Shown here piece by piece: positions 34,936 through 44,003 of a DNA stretch of 49,578 bases. The notes beneath the pieces are model-generated. The model had not been told where the DNA came from and did not search any database. It worked only from the letters and a program-made list of their open reading frames with translations. Position 1 is the first letter of the stretch; each line of letters begins with the position of its first letter. The position numbers were made by a program, and so were the translations under genes. Source of the DNA: an uncultured bacterium (GTDB lineage: Bacteria; Acidobacteriota; Aminicenantia; Aminicenantales; Saccharicenantaceae); NCBI GenBank assembly GCA_937920515.1, contig CALEUG010000002.1, positions 1 through 49,578 of the forward strand. Reading direction: 5' to 3'.

Positions 34936-36117
34936 ATGTTAGAGCAGGTAACGCAGGAAAAAGAATTCTGGGAGAAAGTCAGAGCAGAATTTCTGCTCGA
35001 CCCCGGCCAGGTCTTTTTCAACACCGGCACCCTGGGAGCCATGCCCCGCCGGGTGCTGAAGCGCGTCGTAGACCACCTGCGGCTGACGGCCGAAAGGATT
35101 GCCGAGTGGGACTATTACGGGGCTGACTGGATTTCCGGTTACCAGCCCTGGACCGAAATAAGGGAAAAGATTGCCCGGCTGCTCAATTGCGAGACCAGAG
35201 AAATCGCCCTGACCGAGAATGCCACGGCCGGAATGAACTACATCTCAAACGGTCTTGACCTCAAACCCGGCGATGAAATCCTGGGCACCGACCAGGAACA
35301 TCCAGGCGGAGAGTCCGGCTGGCTGCTCAAGGCCAAACGCTGTGGCCTGGTTTACCGCCAGTTGCCGCTCGGAAAACCGATAAAATCGCCCCGGGAAGTC
35401 ATAGAAACTTTTGTTCGGGCGATGGGTCCGAAAACCAGGGTCCTGGCTGTGCCACACCTCATCACCGGAAGCGGAGCCATCCTGCCTGTTAAAGAACTCT
35501 GCGCTGAGGCCAGAAAGCGCGGCTTGTTTACGGTCATAGACGGGGCCCAGACTGCTGGTCAGGTCCGGGTTGACCTGAAAGAGCTCGGCTGTGACGCTTA
35601 CTACGGCAGCTTTCACAAGTGGCTCTGCGCCCCGGCCGGGAACGGCTTTCTCTATCTCCGGCAGGACAGGGCCGGCGAAGTCTGGACCACCCTGGCCAGC
35701 ACTCAGTGGGATAACCGGGAAGACCACGGCTTTCGCCTGGGCCAGCGGGGCACGGGCAATCTTTCGCTTCTCTTCGGCCTGGATGAAGCCCTCGATTTTC
35801 ATTTTGAGCTGGGCCCGGAGCGGGTTTATGCCCGGATTAAAGCCCTCGGGGATTACCTGAGAACCAGGCTGCAGGAAATTCCCGGAATAAAGATATTCAC
35901 CCCGCTCCACCCGGAAATGGCCGCCGGCATCACGGTTTACAACATAGAAGGTCTGACCGGAAATTTTATCCAGGACGAGCTCTGGAAGCGGGGGCGACTG
36001 CGGCCGCGGTCAATGGGCGAGGTGTACGGAGTTCGCCAGTCCACCCACATTTACAATTCCTTTGAAGAGATCGACCGGACCATAGAAATCCTGAAAGACC
36101 TGGCTGCCGGTCGCTGA
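34936..36117 (+). CDS. PLP-dependent class V aminotransferase (cysteine desulfurase / isopenicillin-N epimerase type)
   Basis: This 393-residue fold-type I enzyme starts at ATG 34936, supported by GGAGGAG just upstream. It has FFNTGTLGAMPRRVL, then ALTENATAGMNYISNGL for the cofactor phosphate, the Asp in DGAQTAGQVRVDL, and the PLP Lys in YYGSFHKWLCAPAG. The end VRQSTHIYNSFEEIDRTIEI is typical. The group includes cysteine desulfurases, kynureninases and epimerases, and the exact reaction cannot be assigned. It stands alone. Confidence 0.9.
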   Translation: MLEQVTQEKEFWEKVRAEFLLDPGQVFFNTGTLGAMPRRVLKRVVDHLRLTAERIAEWDYYGADWISGYQPWTEIREKIARLLNCETREIALTENATAGMNYISNGLDLKPGDEILGTDQEHPGGESGWLLKAKRCGLVYRQLPLGKPIKSPREVIETFVRAMGPKTRVLAVPHLITGSGAILPVKELCAEARKRGLFTVIDGAQTAGQVRVDLKELGCDAYYGSFHKWLCAPAGNGFLYLRQDRAGEVWTTLASTQWDNREDHGFRLGQRGTGNLSLLFGLDEALDFHFELGPERVYARIKALGDYLRTRLQEIPGIKIFTPLHPEMAAGITVYNIEGLTGNFIQDELWKRGRLRPRSMGEVYGVRQSTHIYNSFEEIDRTIEILKDLAAGR

Positions 36118-36447
36118 CAGAAAAGGATAATATCCCGGTGTTACGAATCAAGGGAATCCAGGACTTCATAAAATATTAAATATCAGGTCCTTTTTGATGC
36201 TTCCTTCTTTTTGCGGTGCCCCGGATGTATTGTCCGCCTGGCCTTTTGATATGACTTGGCAGTTGCGGCTTGAGATTCGAAAAACTCAAGACCCGGGGAC
36301 TGTGATTACCTCTTCTTATCCTGCATTCTGCCTGCGAAGATTCAGATTCCCCTTTACCTGTTTTCTGCGGGGCCGGCCCCGGGAAACAAAAAACACCCGG
36401 GCCTCAGTAATAATACAGGCCTACTTTTAAGGCTGGTATTTCTGGCC
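36118..36447. other. Non-coding stretch between convergent genes
   Basis: No gene is seen. A GC-rich hairpin GGCCCCGGG with CCCGGGCC (36375-36404) occurs near the end of the MaoC gene, but no T run follows it. I see nothing else. Confidence 0.45.
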
Positions 36448-36948
36448 TCAGAAAATCACGAAGACCAGGAGCTCGGCCACCAGGGCCGGCCTGGGGTTGC
36501 CCTCGATTTCCAGGGTGTTTTCGATCTTGACCAGCCAGCGGCGGAAACCTTTCCTTTTAATTTCTTTCAGCACCGCCCTGTTTCTGATGCGGTCTCCCGG
36601 CCTGACCGGCTGGACAAACCTGATGCGGTCGAGACCGTAATTAAAAATCATCCGGACCTTGACCCTGGCCAGCGGCGACTGGGCCAGAAAGTGGGGCAGC
36701 AGGGAAAGCAGCAGGAAACCATGAGCAATGGTGCTCTGGAGGGGGCTCCTGCTTGCCCTCTCCACGTCAACGTGAATCCACTGGTGGTCCTCGGTGCAAT
36801 CGGCAAAGGCGTTGATCCTGTCCTGGGTCATGGTCAGCCAGTCGGAGAGGCAGAACTCCTGGCCGAGCATTTTCTTGAGCAGGCGGGGCTTTATGTTTTT
36901 TTCGCCCACTGCCTGTCTGTCGTTTCCATTTACCTTCTCATCCGTCAT
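36448..36948 (-). CDS. MaoC-family (R)-hydratase/dehydratase-like protein
   Basis: This 166-residue hot-dog protein carries the hydratase 2 motif: DHQWIHVDVERASRSPLQST, followed by IAHGFLLLSLLP, with the catalytic Asp/His pair. The group hydrates enoyl-CoA or enoyl-ACP or binds related thioesters. The substrate is not evident here. GGGAGG lies seven bases before the ATG. A promoter candidate (37072-37100) lies about 120 bases upstream. Confidence 0.9.
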   Translation of the reverse strand: MTDEKVNGNDRQAVGEKNIKPRLLKKMLGQEFCLSDWLTMTQDRINAFADCTEDHQWIHVDVERASRSPLQSTIAHGFLLLSLLPHFLAQSPLARVKVRMIFNYGLDRIRFVQPVRPGDRIRNRAVLKEIKRKGFRRWLVKIENTLEIEGNPRPALVAELLVFVIF

Positions 36949-37071
36949 TTTAACCTCCCCGGGCCCTGGTTCCGGCCCTGCCCGGTCAGGCTGTCCCGGC
37001 TTCCCCGGACCATCTGACCATTCTTTCTGGCTGTCTTCTTCCGGAACCTTCTCTGGTTTTAAGGCATTATA

Positions 37072-37100
37072 TATCTATTTAATTTTTGGCTTTACTTCAA
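37072..37100 (-). promoter_or_regulatory. Promoter candidate for the MaoC-like gene
   Basis: Minus-strand TTGAAG (37095-37100) and TAGATA (37072-37077) are spaced by 17 bases. The leader of about 117 bases is long. Treat as tentative. Confidence 0.35.
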
Positions 37101-37360
37101 CCCTTTTTATTGTATGAAGATTCATTCACATGTATCCTGGACTCTGGCGTACTGAGACACGAATGGAATCCGGGTTGGCCAGATTCAGAGAGCCTGGCCG
37201 GAGGCTGATAGCACCAGCTCTGGCCAACATGGCCACAGGCAGCATAAAAGCCAGACCGCTTCAGCCTTTTGGCCGCCTGTTAAGAGATTGTCCCCTGGCC
37301 AACCGGAGACCTGATAAGCCCGAAGCCCGGAATGACATAAACTGGACCCGTGTTGAATGT

Positions 37361-37377
37361 GGATATATGATGACACC
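37361..37377 (-). repeat. Dispersed repeat, copy R3 (IS-end-like)
   Basis: The minus strand reads GGTGTCATCATATATCC. It agrees with R1 and R2 over GGTGT-A-C-ATATATC with one indel. It faces away from R4, 23 bases further on. Confidence 0.4.
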
Positions 37378-37400
37378 TATTCCTGCCTTCTTAGCCTGAT

Positions 37401-37431
37401 GTGTCACCGATTTGTCTGACCCGGCATACCG
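37401..37431 (+). repeat. Dispersed repeat, copy R4 (IS-end-like)
   Basis: It reads GTGTCACCGATTTGTCTGAC then CCGGCATACCG. It shares the 12-base TCTGACCCGGCA core with R2 (30259-30290). Confidence 0.5.
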
Positions 37432-37476
37432 CAAGGTGAAGGCTGGCCTTTCATTACTGCAAGCGGGAAAATGCCC

Positions 37477-40400
37477 TTAACTCTGTTCCAGGAGCGCTTC
37501 TATCTCTTTCATCCTGGCCGCCAGGCGCTTGGCGCTGACCGGAAAAGCGGTCTTGATTTCGGGGGCAAAGAGCGAAATCTTGAATTCTTCAATCATCCAG
37601 CGCAGCTCAAAGAGCAATTTTTCTTTTTCGGGTCCTGGCTTCCTGCGAACCAGCCGGCTCAGGCGCTCGTATTCGGCCAGGAAAGGTTCAACCCTGGCAA
37701 CCTTGGTCCGGTCCTTTTCGGCCGACAGCCTGGCCCTTTCGGCCCTCAGGCCCAGGGCCTGCACCATCCGTGGCAGGCGGACCAGGAAGTCCAAAGGATA
37801 AACAGACAGAAAGTCTGGCGGCACCAGGTGTCCCAGCTCCTCTTTCAACAACTCCGGCAGGGAGGAGCTCACCCCCAGTTTTCTCCGGGCTTCTTCCATC
37901 TCCTGGATGAGGGCTCTTGTTTTCTGATACTCCTGGAGAATTTCCCGGGTGGCAGCGAAGACCCGGTGGCCTGTTTCAAAAAGCTGTTTCAGGGCATTTT
38001 CCGTAGCGAAATATTGAAGCTCTTCCCGCCGCCTGAAATTTTTCCGGAAAACTTCAGCCTTTATCCTCTGCAGGATGCGGCTTTTCAGGACGGCCTCGCC
38101 GCCAAAGAATAGCATCACCGGCCGCAGTTCTTCTGGAAAGGCATAGCTTCGCTTGATGAAATCCAGGTCTTTCTGAAATTGCCGGCTCAGAATTTCTTCC
38201 ACGGCCTGAAGGTGAGACTGGCGGGCCTCGTCCGCGCTCTGGAAGAGCCGGAGGCTGAACTCCGTGCCGCTTATGGAAAGGGCTGGATAGCCTTTCAGGA
38301 AATCATCAATGGCCACTTCTTCCGGAATCTCCGGAATGGTTTCTTCCCAGCCGCCAAGACCGCTCTTTTCCCACCGGGCCCTGGCTTCCCGCCAGCCCGG
38401 TGACTCTTCGGCCGCTGGCTGCCCGGCCTGGCTGCTGAGCATTTTCTTCAGGAAATTCAGGTCGCGACCGCTGAGAACTTCCTGGCCGGCTTCATTGACC
38501 ACGGAGATTCTCATTTTCAGGTAGCGCGGTATTTCCAGCTTTTCCCAGATATCACGGGGAATATCCATTTTGTAGCGCTCCTTGAGGAGGGTGGCCAGGG
38601 CTGAGAAAAAAGAAACCGGGGCCGGCTTCAGCTCCCGGGCCACCTGCCCGGCTCTTTCTCCCAGGGGGTGCAGGAGCCGGCGATATTCCTTGGGCAAAGC
38701 TTTGAGGCAGGCTTCAACCTTTTCCTGGAGCATACCCGGAACCGGCCAGGTGAGCAGCGCCTCCGGTATTTGCTCTATGAGTTTTCGGGGAACAACCACG
38801 GTCACCCCGTCGTCGTCCTCGCCCGGAGCAAACCGGTACCGAAGCTGATAGGTATGGCCGAGAATTTTCAGGCTGTCGGGATATTTTTCCACCAGCTCTT
38901 TTTCCGGCCGGGTCAGGTAGAGGTTTTCTTCCTGGAGCCTGAGGAATTCGTCGCTGCCGGCATTTTTAATCCTCTGTTCCAGCCCTTCCAGGCTGTAAAC
39001 TCCCTGAAGGCGCCCCGAATAGAAATCAAAGAGATATTGCTCGGGAATCATGATATTCCGCTGGCGGAGTTTATCCTCCAGCAGGCGCACCCGGCTGACC
39101 AGGCGGTGGTTGTGTTCCAGAAAAGGCAGCGAGCGATTAACCTGGTTTTTGACCAGGGCCTGGTCCACGAAGATTTCGTGGGCCAGGGCCGGGTTCTGCC
39201 GGCCGAAGGGAACTTCCCGCCCGCTGATTATGTTCAGGTTAAAAATGGTGACTCTCTCCCTGGCCCGGACCTGGCCACGTTCCCGGTCCCAATAAGGGTC
39301 TTCGTAAGAATAGTGGCAAAGGTGTGGAGCCAGTTCTTCCACCCAGGCCGGCGAGATGCGGGCCACCGTCCGCAGGTATAACCGGTTGGTTTTGATGAGC
39401 TCGGCCGCCACCACCCAGGCCGGTGGTTTCCGGAACAGGGCTGAACCGGGCCAGAGCATGGCCTCCTGGCCGCGGGCCGCCTCAAAGATGTTCTTTTCCT
39501 TGTGGGCCGCCAGGTGGGAGATAAAACCGCTCAGGATGGACTTGTGGATGGCCGAGTAGCGGTCTTTTTCCGCTTCGGGCAACCGGGCCGGCCTGGCCAC
39601 CTTAATTTTCTGTTCTTCCAGAATTTCTAAAATCTGGTTGTGGACGAAGACCCATTCCCGCAGCCGGTTGTAGGAAAGAAAATAATCGCGGGCAAATTTC
39701 TTGAGGCCGGAGCTCGCTGGTTGGCCCTGGCTGGCGTTGTGGAGCGCCTGCCACAGGTTGAAGAAGGTCAGGAAATCCGATTCCGGATGCTGGAAGACTG
39801 ACTGGACCCGGTCAGCGTCGGCCGCTTTTTCCAGGGGCCGCAGGCGGGGGTCCTGGATGCTCAGGGCGGCGGCGATGACGGCCACTTCTTCCAGGCAGCC
39901 GCGTCTTTCGGCTTCGAGCAGCATCCGCGACAGCCGCGGGTCAAGCGGCAGGCGGGCCATCTTCCGGCCCAGGTCGGTCAGCTTGTGGCCGGATTCCGAG
40001 CTCTCAATGGCAGCCAGCTCGACCAGGGTTCGGTAGCCGTCGCGGACCGCCCGGGCTGCCGGCGGGTCAAGGAACGGAAACTTGAGAGGGTCGCCCAGTT
40101 CCAGGTCAAGCATCCGCAGGATGACCTCGGCCAGGTTGCTGCGCAGGATTTCGGGCGGGGTGTGTTCGGGCCGGGACCTGAAATCTTCTTCTGAATAGAG
40201 CCTCAGGCACAGACCGGCGCTAACCCGGCCGCAGCGTCCCTTGCGCTGCTCGGCGCTGGCCCTGGAAATGGGCAGGACTGGCAGGCTGTGAATTCCGGAG
40301 GAAGTATGGTACTGCGAGATGCGGGCCAGGCCGGTATCAACCACGTAACGTATTCCGGGAATGGTTAGAGAAGTTTCGGCCACGTTGGTGGCCACCACGA

Positions 40401-41493
40401 TTTTGCCTTCCCTGACCTGGTAAATCTGCTTCTGCTGGTGGGCCGGCATCCGGGCAAAAAGCGGCAGAATGACCGTACCCGGGTAATGCTTGCCCTGCAG
40501 GCGCTGGCAGGTTTCCAGGATGTCCTGCTCGGTGGGCATGAAGATTAAGATATCTCCGGGCGGCTTTTCCCGCTTGATGAAGGCGACGGCTTCCACCGCC
40601 AGGTCCAGGTAATCGGGCTCTTCTTTTTTCTGGTGGGCAGGCTCCGGTTCATAATAAATCACTTCCACCGGGTACATCCGCCCGCTGACCTTGAAGAGCG
40701 GCGGCTGGCCGAAAGCCTTTGCGAATTTTTCAACCTCCAGGGTGGCCGAGGTGATGACGAGTTTAAGCTCTGGTCTTTTTTCCAGCAGGCGGCGGCAGAG
40801 GCCGAGGAGAAAGTCAATGTTCAGGCTGCGCTCGTGGGCCTCGTCGATGATGATGGTGTCATACTCGGTCAGCAGGCGGTCGCCCCGGGTTTCAGCCAGC
40901 AGCATGCCGTCGGTCAGGATTTTAATGTAAGAATCGGGCGAGGTGCGGTCCTGGAAGCGAATCTTGTAGCCGACGGCCTTTCCCGGGGGCTGGCCGAGCT
41001 CTTCAGAGATGCGCTGGGCGATGGTCATGGCCGCAATTCGCCGGGGCTGGGTGCAGGCAATTTTCCCGGCCAGGCCGCCGCCGGCTTCCAGGCACATCTT
41101 GGGAAGCTGGGTGCTCTTGCCGCAGCCCGTCTCGCCTGAAACTATGATGACCCGGTTATCCCTTATGGCCCGGACGATTTCCTGGCGGTGCCTGGTTATC
41201 GGCAGTTCCCGCGGGTAGAACAGGCGGGGCTTTTTCCGGTGGCGGGCTCTTTTCTCCTCGGCTGATTTTAAGAGTCGCTGCTTCAACCGAAGCAGGACCT
41301 CGGCCGCCTTAGCCGGGTTCTTTCGGGGCAGGCTGGACGAAAGAAGCTCAACCAGGCTTTCCCGCACCTGGTAGGAATCCCGGAGCATGGCTTCGGCGAG
41401 AAGGCCGGTGATTTCATCTCTCAGGGCCAGCAGCCGGCTTCGCTCCTGGGTAGCCGGCTCTTTTCGGGTCTCCCCGGTCCGCTCTTTGCCCAT
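37477..41493 (-). CDS. hrpA: ATP-dependent RNA helicase HrpA
   Basis: This 1338-residue DEAH helicase belongs to the HrpA group, close to the usual bacterial length of 1300. Motif I is SGETGCGKSTQLPKM, Ia is TQPRRIAAMTIAQRI, the DEAH box is IIIDEAHERSLNIDFL, SAT is in VITSATLEVEKF, and motif VI is QRKGRCGRVSAGLCLRLYS. The C-terminal region includes the OB-like and DUF3418 parts. HrpA resolves collided ribosomes in E. coli and processes mRNA. ATG 41493 is preferred over a TTG eight codons earlier that lacks support. It appears monocistronic. Confidence 0.96.
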   Translation of the reverse strand: MGKERTGETRKEPATQERSRLLALRDEITGLLAEAMLRDSYQVRESLVELLSSSLPRKNPAKAAEVLLRLKQRLLKSAEEKRARHRKKPRLFYPRELPITRHRQEIVRAIRDNRVIIVSGETGCGKSTQLPKMCLEAGGGLAGKIACTQPRRIAAMTIAQRISEELGQPPGKAVGYKIRFQDRTSPDSYIKILTDGMLLAETRGDRLLTEYDTIIIDEAHERSLNIDFLLGLCRRLLEKRPELKLVITSATLEVEKFAKAFGQPPLFKVSGRMYPVEVIYYEPEPAHQKKEEPDYLDLAVEAVAFIKREKPPGDILIFMPTEQDILETCQRLQGKHYPGTVILPLFARMPAHQQKQIYQVREGKIVVATNVAETSLTIPGIRYVVDTGLARISQYHTSSGIHSLPVLPISRASAEQRKGRCGRVSAGLCLRLYSEEDFRSRPEHTPPEILRSNLAEVILRMLDLELGDPLKFPFLDPPAARAVRDGYRTLVELAAIESSESGHKLTDLGRKMARLPLDPRLSRMLLEAERRGCLEEVAVIAAALSIQDPRLRPLEKAADADRVQSVFQHPESDFLTFFNLWQALHNASQGQPASSGLKKFARDYFLSYNRLREWVFVHNQILEILEEQKIKVARPARLPEAEKDRYSAIHKSILSGFISHLAAHKEKNIFEAARGQEAMLWPGSALFRKPPAWVVAAELIKTNRLYLRTVARISPAWVEELAPHLCHYSYEDPYWDRERGQVRARERVTIFNLNIISGREVPFGRQNPALAHEIFVDQALVKNQVNRSLPFLEHNHRLVSRVRLLEDKLRQRNIMIPEQYLFDFYSGRLQGVYSLEGLEQRIKNAGSDEFLRLQEENLYLTRPEKELVEKYPDSLKILGHTYQLRYRFAPGEDDDGVTVVVPRKLIEQIPEALLTWPVPGMLQEKVEACLKALPKEYRRLLHPLGERAGQVARELKPAPVSFFSALATLLKERYKMDIPRDIWEKLEIPRYLKMRISVVNEAGQEVLSGRDLNFLKKMLSSQAGQPAAEESPGWREARARWEKSGLGGWEETIPEIPEEVAIDDFLKGYPALSISGTEFSLRLFQSADEARQSHLQAVEEILSRQFQKDLDFIKRSYAFPEELRPVMLFFGGEAVLKSRILQRIKAEVFRKNFRRREELQYFATENALKQLFETGHRVFAATREILQEYQKTRALIQEMEEARRKLGVSSSLPELLKEELGHLVPPDFLSVYPLDFLVRLPRMVQALGLRAERARLSAEKDRTKVARVEPFLAEYERLSRLVRRKPGPEKEKLLFELRWMIEEFKISLFAPEIKTAFPVSAKRLAARMKEIEALLEQS

Positions 41494-41890
41494 TTTAATA
41501 TCTCTTTCAGTACTCAAATTTTATCCTATTTTTGCCCTGACTGATATAGAGAACGAGCTCGAATCTTCATCAGGGGCCAGAAATCGCCGCCATTTTCGAC
41601 AGCTTATTCATAAAGTCAATCAAAATGAGGCTCTGCAGGTTAAGGTCATACAGTTAGGGGAGTTTAACAGCAATTCCCTCTCGCGCCGGAAATAAGATCC
41701 TTCGCCTTTTCTCTTATTCCAGCAAAAATCCCGCCTCTGGCCTGTCCGACTTAAATAGTTTGACATTTTCATTCTTACCGGTCGGAAGCAGATTTGCTAA
41801 CCGAAAGACTTCCCCGGGCCTGAAAAATCCTGTTCATCTTAAGGGTTTATTGCCTTCGATCAGGGCAGGATAAAGACCGGTCGTTGCCCG
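41494..41890. other. Non-coding region between TspO-like and hrpA genes
   Basis: No gene and no clear structured RNA is seen. The region is between two minus-strand genes, hrpA with its start at 41493 and the TspO-like gene with its stop at 41891, and presumably holds the hrpA promoter, which I could not pin down. Confidence 0.45.
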
Positions 41891-42730
41891 TCAGACGGTT
41901 CTTCTCGAAGGGCGGGCAAATGTCCTGACAACCAGGGCCACAAGGATTATCAACAGGGCGGCCACGACCGCGGTTTCTACAGCCCGGTCGGCCGAGGCCG
42001 TATCCTGCACTCTCTTATACAGTATCCCTGAAAGGGCCCAGACGGCTGTCAGCCCGAACAGGAGGTCTTTTTTCTTAAGAACGAAAACCAGGGCTAAAAT
42101 CGTGATCAGGGTGAGGACAGTCACCGTCCAGAATTGCGGACTCAATCCGAATCCAGTCCAGCCGTAGCCAACCAGGACCGCGGAAGTGTTGGCCACCGTG
42201 GCCACGCTTATCCAGGCCAGGTAGAGGCTGAAGGGCAGCCGGGCCGGGAACCGGTCGTGCTGTTTTTCTTCGTAAGGACGGCTGGTCAGGCGCTGGTAAA
42301 TTATTATGAGCAGAACCAGGAGGGTCAACATCAGCAGGAGCGACAGGAAAAGCTGCTCGTAGTGCCAGGCGAAAATCCAGCCGGTGTTGGCCAGGCAGGT
42401 CAGAAAAAACAGCAGGCCTGTGGTCTTGAAAGCCGGAAAAACCTGGCGCCCGGTGATGGCCTGCTTCAGCGAGAAAAAAACAAAGGCGGCCAGCAACAGG
42501 TAGATGAGTCCCCAGATGGAGAAAGTGAAACCGGCCGGGACGAACAGGTTGGGGTACCTGTCGGAAAGCTGCCCGGTATCCAGGTTGTTGATGGGCAGGG
42601 CGTTGGCCAGGTAGTTAACCACAACCATCAGCAGGAATCCGGCCAGGTTTAGCCAGGCCAGCCAGTTGCCGGTTGTTTGCTTCTTGATTTCAGGTTTTTG
42701 GCCCCTGAGGAAAGCCTGATTTTCTTCCAT
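41891..42730 (-). CDS. TspO/MBR-like membrane protein
   Basis: This 279-residue protein has about seven hydrophobic segments. The signature is FVPAGFTFSIWGLIYLLLAA (about 66-85), the TspO-type start of helix 2. TGWIFAWHYEQLFLS and PFSLYLAWISVATVANTSA match conserved Trp-rich and Trp/Asn parts. It is longer than classical TspO (about 160 residues), which is the usual look of proteins labelled tryptophan-rich sensory protein. The ligand (porphyrin or sterol in known TspO) is not evident here. It stands alone. Confidence 0.82.
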   Translation of the reverse strand: MEENQAFLRGQKPEIKKQTTGNWLAWLNLAGFLLMVVVNYLANALPINNLDTGQLSDRYPNLFVPAGFTFSIWGLIYLLLAAFVFFSLKQAITGRQVFPAFKTTGLLFFLTCLANTGWIFAWHYEQLFLSLLLMLTLLVLLIIIYQRLTSRPYEEKQHDRFPARLPFSLYLAWISVATVANTSAVLVGYGWTGFGLSPQFWTVTVLTLITILALVFVLKKKDLLFGLTAVWALSGILYKRVQDTASADRAVETAVVAALLIILVALVVRTFARPSRRTV

Positions 42731-43360
42731 GTTTTTCTCCCTTTTTGCCCGGTGCTATCCGGTTTTTCCGTTAACTCGCTTTTATCTTAATCTATTTTCC
42801 GGTTCATTTTCCAGCCCGGAGCCGGTCCGCGCTTTTTTCATAAGCAAACAGGGGAGCGGATAATTAAAGAACAATCATCCGTTTTCCCGTTGTTTCAACT
42901 GATTCATATGGGGCTTATATTCCACTCTTTCTGGCAGGTCCTGTGGCCGGCGCAGGTAAATGCCCGGAAGAAATTAAGCAGTCTTATTTTCATAGGGCGG
43001 GCCGCCCGCTTTTCGTAGAGATTTCGCCCCCGATCCCGCTGATTATTTTTTTAGCTGCACCAGGCCGATTCTTTTAGCTTCGGCCCTGATTAAAGCAATC
43101 CCCAGAATTTCTTCCAGCAGGGCCTCGGAGATGAGCGACCAGACGTCAGAAGGAGACATGGTGTCAATTAACGCCGGTCCAGGCAGGCCTTAAAATAGAT
43201 GTCAGGGAAAATCTGGAGTTGCTCCTGGTGGGCCAGAACGCATCACAAGCCGCAGATAGACTCAAAAACGCTTAAAATCAGCCGGCCTTCTCCTCCCGGT
43301 CAAGGGGTAAAGATTATGAGAAATAATCGGCCGAAGCCCCGGAGTCCATCAAGTAGTTAA
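42731..43360. other. Non-coding stretch with a possible gene scrap
   Basis: This region leads into the AT-rich graveyard. Besides the scrap at 43043-43159 I see no gene. The sequence is GC-rich to about 43030 and AT-rich after 43360. Confidence 0.45.
43043..43159 (-). pseudogene. Possible remnant frame, 38 codons
   Basis: The minus strand encodes SPSDVWSLISEALLEEIL, then GIALIRAEAKRIGLVQLKK, and stays open for ten codons upstream (PGPALIDT) before a stop. The residue make-up looks like real protein, but there is no ribosome binding site and I recognise no family. It may be the tail of a lost gene. Confidence 0.25.
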
Positions 43361-43422
43361 TTTTTCTCCATGTTTCTTTGTGTTCGCAGTGGTTTTTATT
43401 TTTTCACCACAGAGGGCACAAT
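43361..43422 (-). repeat. Dispersed CACAGAGG-type repeat
   Basis: The minus strand reads GTGCCCTCTGTGGTGAAAAA, then AAACCACTGCGAACACAAAG, then AAACATGGAGAAAA. This wording (GTGCC..CTGTGGTGAA, GAACACAAAGAAACA, GGAGAAA) is found widely in unrelated bacterial genomes as a small repeat of unknown origin. Here it supplies the last codons of the truncated helicase frame. Recognition rests on memory of this pattern. Confidence 0.55.
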
Positions 43423-43695
43423 AAAAACATTATTGTTTTCTTTATTTGATAAATCTCCACTCTGGTCATCTGAATCAGCATATTCTATTAATTGATTATT
43501 AAGTTTATCTACATTAAGTCCAACCAGAACTTTTAAAATAACATTAGGGTTTTTTGTTAAGGAGATATAGAGTTCTTTTAAGCCGGAGAAATAAAAAAAG
43601 CCAACCAGAAATTTTAATTCTTCACTACTTATTATAAGGTCTGATAAACGGTTTTTAAGATTTATTGCGTTGCTATTTGTTATAAAGTTTTTCAT
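43396..43695 (-). pseudogene. N-terminal fragment of a PLD-type helicase
   Basis: The 99-codon frame encodes KNFITNSNAINLKNRL, then ISSEELKFLVGFFYFSGLKE, then LKVLVGLNVDKLNNQL. This is the beginning of restriction-linked helicases that carry an N-terminal phospholipase D-like domain; those are usually 900 residues or more. The last codons (PSVVKK-stop) lie inside the dispersed repeat, so the helicase body was lost when the repeat came in. It is AT-rich and lacks a ribosome binding site. It lies just after the methyltransferase-like scrap, as in type III-like systems. Confidence 0.6.
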
Positions 43696-43724
43696 GATAT
43701 TTTGTTTATTATTGCTTTATCCCT

Positions 43725-43793
43725 TTAGAACGAGTTCTTTAAAAGTTCATCTTTTTGTGGCAATGCCTTTAAATTATCCAATAAAGTTTCCAT
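43725..43793 (-). pseudogene. Start of a methyltransferase-like gene, truncated
   Basis: A GAGGT site precedes an ATG and the frame METLLDNLKALPQKDELLKN, which ends after 22 codons. This resembles the N termini of type III or ISP-type DNA methyltransferases, which begin with a short helix of the kind N-L-K-x-L-L-x-x-D-E-x-L-x-x-x-x-G-x-L-L-K-N. Internal deletion would explain the immediate stop. It precedes the helicase fragment in the expected order. Confidence 0.35.
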
Positions 43794-43825
43794 AGTTTTA
43801 CCTCATTAAATCATCTTTTAATGAA

Positions 43826-43988
43826 TTAGAAGTTTCGTAAAGCATAATTTAGAAAATAATTTTCATTACTTTCAAGTATAGGAATTTGCTTTTCAGCTGC
43901 GGTAGTCGGGAGGACGTCATAAAGGGCATCACAATTGCAATGTTCCCCTTCAACCATCTCGTTGAAATATAAATCACAACAAAATAGA
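43826..43988 (-). pseudogene. C-terminal scrap of an unknown gene
   Basis: The open frame encodes FNEMVEGEHCNCDALYDVL, then PTTAAEKQIPILESNENYF and NYALRNF before the stop at 43826. It begins inside or next to the left end of the transposon remnant, so the N-terminal part was probably removed by that insertion. I do not recognise the protein. Codons and AT-richness match the neighbouring fragments. Confidence 0.35.
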
Positions 43989-44003
43989 TGTCAAGGACAC
44001 GAA

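Larger units (their letters stand above)
36949..37476. other. Intergenic region with head-to-head repeat copies
   Basis: No convincing gene. It holds a promoter candidate and the R3 and R4 repeats (37361-37377 and 37401-37431). The part between about 37130 and 37400 has an open frame of 89 codons that I do not recognise; it has neither a site nor usual residue use. Confidence 0.45.

Noticed and set aside
37130-37399. 89-codon plus-strand frame
   Set aside because: No ribosome binding site, unusual residue use and overlap with repeat copies; not called as a gene.
41387-41695. 102-codon plus-strand frame near the hrpA start
   Set aside because: Its first part is antisense to hrpA and the rest has no start signal or recognisable motif.
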